This document shows positions 11,099 through 19,690 of a stretch of 23,807 nucleotides of DNA, in pieces. The notes beneath the pieces are model-generated. The model worked only from the letters and a program-made list of their open reading frames with translations, ran no database searches and had not been told where the DNA came from. Source of the stretch: Oppiella nova. Its lineage: Eukaryota; Arthropoda; Arachnida; Sarcoptiformes; Oppiidae. The stretch covers positions 1 through 23,807 of the forward strand of contig CAJPVJ010000516.1 in assembly GCA_905397405.1 (NCBI GenBank), given 5' to 3'. Position numbers and translations under genes: made by a program. Within the stretch, counting starts at the first letter, position 1, and each line of letters begins with the position of its first letter.

Positions 11099-11811
11099 GA
11101 GCTGTGAATACAACTACTATTAGCATATGTGGCCTCTCTCTGGAGTCCCAAACGCCAACTCTCTCGCACATCACATCTCACTCTCTCTTTTTCTGTCTCT
11201 CTTCACAACCATTACTACGAAAACTGGAGAAAAACTGCACTCAAAGCTCAATATTCATCTCTTTATTGCAACCATTTTTCTCAACACATTTGCCGCACTT
11301 CTCTCTCTTCTCACACGAATTTTATGTCGTTTTCACGAATTATTTTGTTTTCAATTAACTTTTAAAGCCATTATATGCCATATAATACCCTTTTTCTCAG
11401 CCATATCTCTACACATTTATGATTGTTATTAAAGTTTGTGTTTGTGTTTAGTTTCTGTGATTTGAATGTTGCTTTCGCGAAACGAATAATTACTGCACTT
11501 ATTATAATTCATTGACTTTCGATACCAGAGATTTACGAAAGATTTGCAAAGTTTGTGTTTAAAGGCTCGTCCCTCACATGTTATATAAACACAGGTATGG
11601 AAATAGAAAGTTTATTTATTTACTATGTCTAACCCCCGTGTTTTACTACATTAATAACAATAATCAAATAGAAATTTTTTAATTGTGAAAGGCACACGTG
11701 GCCATCACTTATTCGCCGTACATATAAACTATTTGTACATAAACAACTCACTTAATAATCAAAACTTTTAATATATTTATAATATATTTTCAAAGTTATA
11801 GACTACGTATT
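11099..11811. other. Pyrimidine-rich then AT-rich sequence, no gene called
   Basis: 11100-11430 is pyrimidine-rich and stays open in all three plus frames for 78-101 codons. That reflects the shortage of purine-containing stop codons in CT-rich DNA, not coding. 11430-11811 is AT-rich with no gene seen. Confidence 0.5.
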
Positions 11812-12235
11812 GCAATTTTTTCAAAGTTATTTCAAACATTTTCTTAATATGTGATTAACTGTGAAGACATTAAAGATATTTATAATTTAATTCATATTTT
11901 CAGTGATGGTTGAAACCATTAATTTTTTAAAATTATGTTTTCAAACTTTAAATAAATGTTCAAAAATTTCACACAATTTTTATCATTTAATAAATTAATG
12001 ATAAGTATTTTAATTCATGAAAAAAATTCTCACTCTATTCTCATATTAAGTACACATTTTATTTTAAATATTCTCTTAATTTATTTATTATTAAACTCCG
12101 AGAAATAACTTATAGTATAAGTCTTATACAGTATTTTAATTACTTTTTTGGATTTAAGGAAATGAAGATAAAATAAAAACTATAATTATGTTAAAAATGT
12201 GATATTTTTATGAATATTTGGTAAATTTGTTTTAT
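11812..12235 (+). repeat. 424-bp direct repeat, copy 1
   Basis: Aligns with 12365-12789 over its full length with about five substitutions and one A-run indel (seven against eight A after CATG near 12019 and 12572). The edges are sharp, with unrelated flanks on both sides. There are no terminal inverted repeats and no long open frame common to both copies: the indel shifts the only open frame, so it is not coding. Confidence 0.97.
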
Positions 12236-12364
12236 AACACTTTCCGTGTGCACCGGTAGTGAATAAGCGGCATGTATATTTGATAAACATGTATTTGTTG
12301 AGTGAATTATTAGTTTTGAAAATTATATAAATATTATATAAAAGTTTCAATATCTGATGCATAA
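12236..12364. other. 129-bp spacer between direct repeats
   Basis: Unique sequence, not part of either copy. It contains a slightly GC-richer patch at 12240-12275. It has no gene. Confidence 0.7.
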
Positions 12365-12789
12365 GCAATTTTTTCAAAGCCATTTCAAACATTTTCTTAA
12401 TGTGTGATTAACTGTGAAGACATTAAAGATATTTATAATTTAATTCATATTTTCAGTGATGGTTGGAACCATTAATTTTTTAAAATTATGTTTTGAAACT
12501 TTAAATAAATGTTCAAAAATTTCACACAATTTTTATCATTTAATAAATTAATGATAAGTATTTTAATTCATGAAAAAAAATTCTCACTCTATTCTCATAT
12601 TAAGTACACATTTTATTTTAAATATTCTCTTAATTTATTTATTATTAAACTCCGAGAAATAACTTATAGTATAAGTCTTATACAGTATTTTAATTACTTT
12701 TTTGGATTTAAGGAAATGAAGATAAAATAAAAACTATAATTATGTTAAAAATGTGATATTTTTATGAATATTTGGTAAATTTGTTTTAT
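12365..12789 (+). repeat. 424-bp direct repeat, copy 2
   Basis: Second copy of 11812-12235, in the same orientation, with one extra A. Differences from copy 1 include CC for TT in the CAAAG..ATTTC segment at the left edge and single A-to-G and C-to-G changes further in. About 98-99 percent identity suggests recent segmental duplication or ongoing gene conversion. Confidence 0.97.
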
Positions 12790-13369
12790 CTAAACGTAAA
12801 TGACATTTAAATTGGGATAAAAAGAGTATAAATATGTATCGGATTTCTTGCATTTATTTTCTTATTTAATATAATTTATTGAGTTCTCAATAATTTTTAT
12901 GCGTTTGTAACATGTTTTATATTTAATGATAAAAACAGTCAAATTAAATGTAAATTACTTTTATATATGAAATAAATATTTAATACTAACACTGATTATG
13001 ATTTATATCAGTGTATTAATGCACTTTAAGCAAAGTTAATTAGTTTTTATCAGTGCTTTTGATTTTCAAGTATTAATTTGTCATAAAATCCTTTAATGCT
13101 ATTATTGTAAATATTAATAAAAAAAGACAATTTGACAGACATTTGGAGCGAAAAGCACATAACAATAAAAATATAAGTAAACCCATGAAATAATTCAAAA
13201 TTACGGAAATAAAAGAAAACCCAAAAGTGAACTAAATTTAGTACTAATAGAGTAATCGTAGTGAAGGGATGGGACACAGAAGTCAGCGATCAGTCATTAC
13301 TACAAAAAGTTATCGGAAGTAAAAAAAGTTGTGCAAAGATATAATGAACTCTTTATTTTTGTTAGGTAG
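12790..13369. other. AT-rich sequence, no gene seen
   Basis: AT-rich throughout. Open frames are at most 75 codons with no domain or splice support. Confidence 0.6.
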
Positions 13370-13382
13370 CTCTCTCTCTCTA

Positions 13383-13431
<49 letters not shown>
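13370..13431. repeat. Compound (CT)n/(ATCT)n microsatellite
   Basis: CT run of about 60 bases broken by two TATC steps near 13381-13388 and a TTT near 13417. It ends one base before the left arm of the large inverted repeat. Confidence 0.97.
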
Positions 13432-13432
13432 A

Positions 13433-13510
13433 ACATTCATCCACACCTATCGTATCGTTTTTACGGTACAACAAAAAGTGATTCATTATGTTTACCGTTT
13501 CGTACGTACA

Positions 13511-13542
<32 letters not shown>
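13433..13542. repeat. 110-bp perfect inverted repeat, left arm
   Basis: 13433-13542 is the exact reverse complement of 14607-14716. The outer 82 bases (13433-13514) are unique sequence and the inner 28 are CT microsatellite. I checked all 82 unique bases and found no mismatch. The outer edge begins ACATTCATCC. No clear target-site duplication flanks the pair (TA on the left, CA on the right). Confidence 0.97.
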
Positions 13543-13550
<8 letters not shown>

Positions 13551-13591
13551 CTATCTCTCTATCTTTCTCTCTCTCTCTCTCTCTCTCTCTC
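13514..13591. repeat. Compound (CT)n/(ATCT)n microsatellite
   Basis: CT run of 29 bases followed by ATCT and CTAT steps, then a second CT run to 13591. The first part doubles as the inner end of the left inverted arm. Confidence 0.97.
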
Positions 13592-14595
13592 GTCATATGA
13601 ATGCCAAACGGCACCGAACTTTTAGGCACTTCTTATTTTTGGCACCGAATAAAATTAAAAATAAACACTTTATTTTCATAATTGATTATCTAATGGTTGG
13701 ATAAACCGGCGACTTTTTTCTCACTCTAAATGTGTTTTATGTGCAAAAGGAATATACAAATAATGGACAGACATATCAACTGTGTTGAGCTCTAATAGTA
13801 ATTGACTTCTCGCAGTGTATGGTTTGGCCTCCACTTTATTTCCCATCAGAATTTTGAAATATCTTTATATTTATAACCGTATATTCCGTTCAACTATTTT
13901 TTCTCAAACACTTACGATTTGATGTGATATTTAAGTCTTGAAATACATTTCTTTGCGTTTTTATGTCTGAATTGTTGTGTTGTTATCATATTCTTGTCTC
14001 GAGTTGAAGGCAGTCATCGGATATTCAGTTTTGAAAGACTCAATCAATTCATAAATATATACGATTTGTTGGCCAATTACTTAAAAATATATTCTTATAT
14101 TACATAAACAATAATAATGTTTAATAATAATAAGGATGTACTGAACCAACAAATATATCCACGAATACATCCATAAATATAACCAAGAGTTCCGTTGCTT
14201 TAAAAGCTTCAAATATATATAAAGTCCTTAACTCATATATTATTTATACAAATAATTATACAGTATTTAGTTTATTAACTTTTATGTCATATTCAAATTG
14301 ACAGCCTATGCCCTTAAATGTAGGCTTCAGTTTTGACTGAAAGCCATAATTATTTATATTAGTATTTCGCGAACAAATTCTCTCCAGACTTTACTTTTGC
14401 TTTCATTATAACGAATAATAATAATAATATTTTACATTAAAAGTCGATTCTCTTTAAAATCCTAAATGTCTGGCGAATATGCAGTTCAATGAATTTAAAC
14501 GAACATAAAAATAGGTAACATTTTCTCCCGATTCACCCGCGGCTATAATCACTAATTTTAATGTATACTTTCAATACCTATGAGATGGGAGACGC
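13592..14595. other. Interior of the inverted repeat
   Basis: About 1 kb of AT-rich unique sequence between the two arms. It has no open frame long enough for a transposase and no tRNA. The 9-mer GGCACCGAA occurs twice at 13611-13646. If the arms are the ends of an element, this is a non-autonomous one. Confidence 0.5.
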
Positions 14596-14597
14596 GA

Positions 14598-14634
<37 letters not shown>
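14596..14634. repeat. (GA)n microsatellite
   Basis: GA run starting GAGAGGGAGAG and continuing pure to the right arm of the inverted repeat. Its left flank, TATGAGA...GCGAGAGGGAGAG, is echoed at the GA tract near 23029-23054. Confidence 0.97.
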
Positions 14635-14638
<4 letters not shown>

Positions 14639-14716
14639 TGTACGTACGAAACGGTAAACATAATGAATCACTTTTTGTTGTACCGTAAAAACGATACGAT
14701 AGGTGTGGATGAATGT
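14607..14716. repeat. 110-bp perfect inverted repeat, right arm
   Basis: Exact reverse complement of 13433-13542. The unique part is 14635-14716. Outside 14716 the match stops at once. Confidence 0.97.
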
Positions 14717-15386
14717 CAGGGTTTAGCGATCGGTTTTTAGTGTAAATATTCAGTGCCTGAACCGCATAATCAGTTTTATACACATTATATGATTAGTTTT
14801 AAACAGTTTTGTGTCGATAGACAGCCACCAGTATATGAGGGCAAAAGAAAGTTTGAAAACTTTTTTGTGTCTGAATCGCTGATCGCATCCATTAATCTGT
14901 TATTATTGTATTATACAATAAATGTGTGTTAATATATGAGACAGGTATAACTTATGGATAATTACTATGTATTTTCATCACTGACTCCTAATCGCATTGA
15001 TGAATGCGTTTAATGAATGCCTGATTCACTAATTCTCTTCCCATGAACTATATGTACGGAAAGTAAAGCAAAACATAACAATCATTTCTCGTCGGCTTTT
15101 CATTATTTGCTCCAATAATACAATTATATGTAGTTTTGACGAACAATTTCGTGAGACATCTCTCCCAAAGGCACCAGAGGTTACACTTGAGTTCAAGTTC
15201 ACCCAATAATCGCACCGTCAGCTTACATGAAGAGCCCTTTTTATGCAATTTGTGTGTTATTTGTAGCCAAAACTGCCAGTGCGGCGGTGGTCCCACTCTC
15301 ACTGCCAAACAATAATTATTAATGATTTTTATATTTGTCTGACGGAGTGGCCCGTATGGCACCATTATCTCACTCCATGATGAGGT

Positions 15387-15389
<3 letters not shown>
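14717..15389. other. Intergenic, partly GC-richer, no firm gene
   Basis: A 135-codon minus-strand frame covers 15455-15048, but 12 or more of its first codons are the microsatellite read as Arg-Glu. The rest (Cys/Trp/Leu containing) has no recognisable domain. 15130-15380 is GC-richer than its surroundings and might be an exon or a regulatory element. Confidence 0.35.

Positions 15390-15426
<37 letters not shown>
15390..15426. repeat. (CT)n microsatellite
   Basis: Pure CT run of 37 bases. Confidence 0.97.
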
Positions 15427-15431
<5 letters not shown>

Positions 15432-15455
15432 CCATGTTTTGACGGACACAACCAT

Positions 15456-16399
15456 TTATTCTGCTATATTCTGCTACAGTGGAGCCCATGGCTGCCAGAC
15501 ATACAGTATATCATAATTATTTCATTTGTTATAATTTATTGATTCTTATCAGTTGGCTCTCGGTTTCACGATTTGTGTGCAGTTTTAATGAGTGGACCAT
15601 TACTATCGTCTCTAATTATAATGATAGACATTTGGCAAGTGATAGCAATGTCTACACAACAGTAGATTTATTTTCTGTTCTTTCACTTCTATATTCAATT
15701 ACAAAACAATTTTAAACTATGAAAACAAAATCTGTTTCTTTATTTCCAATGATTTATTACATAATAAGCGAATGTGAAGTGAATTCCTTATATTCCTTTC
15801 ATATGGTTAACGATTTTTATTTAATTTTAATGCTTTCTTATGTAAATATTTGCTCTTTGTATCGATTATATAATTATAATAATTGAGTCAACCATTAATT
15901 TTGATAACATTTTGCTTTTCAAACAAAATATTCGCTATTTTGTTTAAAAAATTAAACCATCTTTTACTGTTAGTTGACATAACAGACCATTTGTTATACT
16001 TTGAAAAATAGCTTTTATAGGAAATGAGTGTTTTATCCAATTTAATAGATTTACATATAAACTGAATCATTAAAATCCATATAAAAATTTGTAATTTGTT
16101 AGCAATTCTTTGTCAAACCGAATAAATCACTTGTTTTATCAATAAATATGAGATTTTCTCTTTCCTGTCATTTGTTGTTATTTTATGATAAAAAACTGAA
16201 TCAAAGTAGTATTCCTTGAGATCGCAAAAACACATCTCAAATATAATTTGATATCTCTTTTTCGACTCGCATTCTCTGATTTCACGTAATATTGTGTTTG
16301 ATTTTGAAATGTTTTGACTGAGAAGGACAGGTAGAGAAATATGAGTGAATATACTCCACTGACAGGGACTAAAACATTTTGAAGGGGGAGTTGTGTTGT
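15456..16399. other. AT-rich sequence, no gene seen
   Basis: Open frames of 60-80 codons on both strands without domain, signal or splice support. Composition is AT-rich until about 16400. Confidence 0.55.
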
Positions 16400-17556
16400 G
16401 AACACTTCACTTCTCAGCAATATTTCATGACTTGGTTTTGGACCGAAAAGAAATTCTCATTCATCACCGGAATTGATAAGAAACTGATGTCTCCGATGGT
16501 TAGGATTGGCTCCGGGAGGGCATACGTTCGGCTCATTTCAAACAAAGTGTCCTTTTAGTAGTGCACCACTCGTTCATACATTAGTCGCGCCAACCATTGC
16601 AGTCCATACCCTCTCTCTTCTTCTTGTACTCGTATTTTGAAGGCTTGTCATTGAGTTCCCTCTGAAATACTGGTGCTCCCCATCACTCCCCATAACCCAT
16701 AGCCCTATGGGTTGTGTTGATTCTTGCGATGCATTCTCTCAACGTTTGGCTTCTCTTTCGGTCATTCATTTGAGAGTCAGATCTCAAACGATACGCAACC
16801 GACTGACACAACTCCTCAGTGTCCTCTCATTCCTATCTCCCTGTGCTCTCTCCGTCTCGGCATATCTTCGCCTAACTGTGAGCTAATGTTTTTGATAGTG
16901 TTGTGGACCGACGACTGTCTGTAATTGAGTCCCCATTGAGAACTTCATAACAAGTATTTACATTATTCTCATTGATATCCGGTTCGCGATTACGAAGTGC
17001 TTCTCATTTACGACTTAAAGGAAGTCTCACTTAACTTATGTAAAGCTGTGGTCATCTGATTATAGTAATAGTGGGGCTGAGAGTGAGGGGACGGACACAC
17101 GCGCGCACTTGGGCTCCGGTTTCATGTGTGGTGTGAGTGTTACCTCTTTGGGCCAATTGCCAGATGTTATGTGCCTTTGACTCATACAGAGGGTCGACAC
17201 AAAACTTTGGAAACTTTGGACCAAATGAATAGATTTTCGCGAATTCAAGTCATTATTGTTTGCGATTTAATGGTTGGCTATTCATTGTAGTGACAAATAT
17301 GCGAAACGACTATTTTGGGCGCTTAGGGGTCCGTCACTACTGTCCACAACTCGCTGTAATCGCCCTCACATTCCAAGGTCTGCCGCACAACCCCTCTGCC
17401 CCTCAAGTCCTACTAAACGCCTAAACTCTGTATAACTTCACAAATAGCGGACAAACCATAGTCTCGATCATAAATATACGACTCCTGTATGTGTTGTGTA
17501 TAATATGTGTTTGCGATGCGTTAGAGGTTGAGGTGTGGTTCGTCTCTATCTGCCAG
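16400..17556. other. GC-richer, CpG-bearing region, no gene called
   Basis: From about 16.4 kb the sequence becomes clearly richer in G+C and CpG. Short open frames exist on both strands (for example 16724-16924 plus, 17060-17248 minus), but none has a recognisable domain. The region could hold untranslated or promoter-proximal sequence, or short exons I cannot resolve. A 17-mer at 17082-17098 recurs at 19223-19239. Confidence 0.4.
17082..17098 (+). repeat. 17-mer shared with 19223-19239
   Basis: AGTGAGGGGACGGACAC, identical to the copy 2.1 kb downstream. The flanks differ. A GC-rich exact 17-mer is not expected by chance in a window of this size and composition. Confidence 0.6.
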
Positions 17557-17719
17557 AGATTGGGATAGATATAGCTCTGGCCTGACCTCAAATCAATGCC
17601 CGCCCCTTCCAAACGCCATTCACTGCACCGACCATAGCTTCAGTGCCGGTCATAACTGTGCAAAACTTGGCTACACTTATGAGCTGTGCGTTAATTATGA
17701 GCCAAACTATCAATTATAA
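17557..17719 (+). CDS. Possible exon, Cys-containing, sushi-like hint
   Basis: A plus-strand frame is open from about 17528 and ends at TAA 17717-17719. The likely exon start is 17557, after a strong-looking 3' splice site (pyrimidine tract TTCGTCTCTATCTGCCAG ending at 17556). It reads in phase with Asp-Trp-Asp and then a segment with CPPLPN, ICTD-like HCTD, AGHNC and GYTYEL. The order Cys-Pro-x-Leu-Pro-Asn, Cys-Thr-Asp, Ala-Gly-x-x-Cys, Gly-Tyr-x-x-x-Leu recalls half of a sushi/CCP module, but one expected Cys before the Gly-Tyr is missing and the frame ends about 14 residues later. Codon texture is good. The opposite strand is also open here (17612-17421), so strand is not certain. It may be the last exon of a secreted or membrane protein, or chance. 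Confidence 0.25.
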
Positions 17720-18069
17720 GTCTGCGGGCGAGTACTGATAGCCCCCTCCCGTCTAATAGTGCTGCTCATCGAAAGTCAATTCACGGCTAATCTTATAGTC
17801 GCTTATAATCTCTATTACCTCTGCATCTGAAAAACTAATCGATTTTTCAGAGTCTCTCTAATCAACTGATTTGTTGCATAAAAACACTGAAAAAGCTTTA
17901 TCTCGTGTCTATTAAAGTGACTCATATCGAGAGCTATTATTAGTTGTTTAATATAAATGCCTAAAAGTCAGGCAAATATTATAACATTTTCCTAAAAGCT
18001 TATTGTGTTCTCAAATATTATGATAATAATAAAGCTGTGGCTTTAATGAATGCCATATATTGTAAAATG
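17720..18069. other. Spacer, AT-rich from 17.8 kb
   Basis: No supported gene. It would be the region downstream of both the plus-strand candidate at 17557-17719 and the minus-strand candidate at 18070-18702, which converge on it. Confidence 0.5.
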
Positions 18070-18702
18070 CTATAAAACTTGTGGTGCAGAGTCTATGATA
18101 TTTGCACAATACATCCCTACGGTGTATCCCAACACACGTGCCATTGGACTATAAAGTGAGCCGGAATATAGTCCATATCCATAGCCGTCGACAAACATCT
18201 GCCTGAGCTGTGGCTGTGGCAGAGATGGACTGATTTCCGCCACGAACTGGTGATACGGTATCCCTATCTGTGCTCTACTGTACCACTCATTCACAACTGC
18301 AGTACTGTTTGATTCAACGAGCAGTACATAAGCCGGCGCTGAGTTCGCCTCAAAACTGTTGTCTAAACTCTATTAAAAGTCTCGTTTCTCGTCGTGTGGT
18401 GTTGTATAGCCTGTGCTCTGGTAGAGTAGGTGTACCACCAAAGAGTGTGATCGCAAACTCAGTTCTGTTTGATTACATTGATTGCAAACGAGAGGTTGTG
18501 TTGTGTTGTATAACATTACTGTCAATACGTGTTCATTAACACCACTCACCACCAGATGTACCAGAATTTCATTGCAATTCATGGCTTCATTTGAATGCTT
18601 TATGACATTCGCAACACAATTTGAAACCTCTTTTCCAACTCTCAATTCATATACGATTTCTCGCTCGCATTGAACGCAACGGAAATTTATTTTATTTTTC
18701 AT
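18070..18702 (-). CDS. Possible two-exon hypothetical gene
   Basis: Not recognised. Reading from ATG 18702 on the minus strand, exon 1 (18702-18550) gives 51 codons with a Cys-x2-Cys pair (FRCVQCE) and ends exactly on a codon boundary before GTGAGT, a consensus donor. A plausible acceptor, TTTTAATAG, ends at 18370 and opens exon 2 (18369-18070) in the same phase 0. Exon 2 has 99 codons and a TAG stop, with SPSLPQPQLRQ, then a Tyr/Gly-rich YGYGLYSGSLYSP. The intron would be 180 bases. The product would be about 150 residues with no signal peptide. Alternatively exon 1 reads through the donor for 109 codons (18702-18373), adding a second Cys-x2-Cys pair (VCNQCN) and ending just before exon 2. 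Both exons have good codon texture for so AT-rich a window. The weak start context and absence of a known family keep this tentative. The minus-strand frame may also be the end of a longer gene. Confidence 0.3.
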
Positions 18703-19122
18703 ATATCACTGCCTTTTGAAACACTTAACGTAAATCTCGAATGAAATATTCCGATGTGTTTTTAAATGCATAAGCAATAATACCCCAGTAATGCTAAAGT
18801 GAATGGGCACTGGATGCTTTAACGAGTATACCAGTGCTGTCTACTAAACTATACCACAGCAGTCGACCAGCAAAACTGTTATTAGCATTGAAACAGTTTT
18901 TTCTTTCAAAAACACATAAAAATTCTGAGAAGAAGTTTGTGAAGCTTTCGCTCTTTGGTTGGCCTCCACTCGCGCGGGATATACACTACCACTCCATACT
19001 CGCCATAGCTATCGGTGCAACTCCTGTACCCTCTCTCGTATATACAAAATATATTCTGACATAAAGTTATTTTGCTTGTAATCCACGCCTTATTCAGTGT
19101 TTTTTACTCGTGTCTCAAAGTG

Positions 19123-19132
19123 TATATAAAAA
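19123..19132 (+). promoter_or_regulatory. TATA-like box
   Basis: TATATAAAAA lies about 140 bases upstream of the candidate ATG at 19270 and is followed by less AT-rich sequence, as expected for a transcript leader. TATA-like runs are common in this AT-rich window, so specificity is low. Confidence 0.25.
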
Positions 19133-19222
19133 TTCTTGTCTCCTTGTGTTGCGAGTGTTTTGCGCAAAGTTTTTACTCCAAGTAATGCAATAAAGGTGTG
19201 AAAGTGTGGGGAGACCTAAAGA

Positions 19223-19239
19223 AGTGAGGGGACGGACAC
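19223..19239 (+). repeat. 17-mer shared with 17082-17098
   Basis: Second copy of AGTGAGGGGACGGACAC, 31 bases upstream of the candidate ATG at 19270. If that gene is real this sits in its leader. Confidence 0.6.
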
Positions 19240-19269
19240 CACTCACTGGACGGTGTGTTGTGTCTCTTC

Positions 19270-19690
19270 ATGGGTGGCGAACAATACGAGTCATACCGAA
19301 GAACAATGACTACTAATATTGGATCCATTGGTTGCCAACAGTTATTATTATTACTATTATTCTGATTATTACTATTCATTGGAAGTCTGAGCCAACTCTA
19401 CGCCAAACCAAACATTGGTTGTATTTTTTGCGATCCTTATTCTCCCAGCGATTCATAATTGTTTTGATTGTGGATTCAATTCTGTTGTGTTGGCGCACAA
19501 CCACTGCCAGAGAGCACAGACATCCACTCACAGCCACCACCACCACCACTACCATCACAATGGTATTGGGCTGTTGGACCAGCAGGAGATCCAGAAAGCG
19601 CTGGAAGCCAGTGATCGTTCGCAGTCCATCGCCAGACTGCCGGTGCTCATGCCATCGAGGCATCTATAGCACCCGTACCCGAGAGGTATG
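19270..19690 (+). CDS. Coding-like region with His tract and EF-hand-like loop; frame unresolved
   Basis: ATG at 19270 opens 31 codons (MGGEQYESYRR..., then six Leu and Phe) and stops at TGA 19363-19365. Past that stop the same frame continues LLLFIGSLSQLYAKPN, so the whole looks like a signal peptide cut by a nonsense codon. The Leu run, however, comes from a TTA repeat. A second frame (open 19415-19669) gives an eight-residue run of His with one Tyr, followed by NGIGLLDQQEIQKALEAS. NGxGxLDxxE matches positions 3-12 of an EF-hand loop except that loop positions 1 and 5 are His and Ile, so it would be degenerate. The frames could be joined by a 118-base intron (19331-19448) with a good acceptor (TTATTCTCCCAG) but a poor donor (GTTGCC). 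A third frame is open 19317-19690 and could splice through a 45-base intron (19686-19730: GTATGAG to TTTCTTTACAG). I cannot decide between these. Coding seems likelier than not for part of it. Confidence 0.33.
19341..19376. repeat. Imperfect (TTA)n repeat
   Basis: TTA/CTA/TTC triplets interrupted by TGA. It reads as Leu, Ile or Tyr runs depending on frame, which makes hydrophobicity here a poor sign of a real signal peptide. Confidence 0.8.

Larger units (their letters stand above)
18703..19269. promoter_or_regulatory. Possible divergent promoter interval
   Basis: This lies between the starts of the minus-strand candidate (18702) and the plus-strand candidate (19270). It contains a TATA-like box at 19123-19132 for the plus side, and a GC-richer 3' end with the 17-mer at 19223-19239. 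An open plus-strand frame at 18834-19064 has no ATG start and no domain. The promoter role depends entirely on the two neighbouring gene calls. Confidence 0.2.

Noticed and set aside
11104-11432. Three overlapping plus-strand frames of 78-101 codons
   Set aside because: The DNA here is pyrimidine-rich, which depletes stops in all three plus frames at once. That is a composition effect, not coding.
12509-12730. 73-codon frame inside copy 2 of the direct repeat
   Set aside because: Copy 1 lacks one A in the A-run, which breaks the frame. The product is made only of AT-type residues.
13433-14716. Autonomous DNA transposon between the inverted arms
   Set aside because: The interior has no reading frame long enough for a transposase and there is no clear target-site duplication. 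Only a non-autonomous element or an inverted duplication remains possible.
15048-15455. 135-codon minus-strand open frame with a run of Arg-Glu repeats
   Set aside because: The Arg-Glu run is the CT microsatellite read in frame. The remaining ~115 codons have no domain, and an open frame of this length is near the chance maximum for a window this size. The GC-richer part may still deserve a transcript check.
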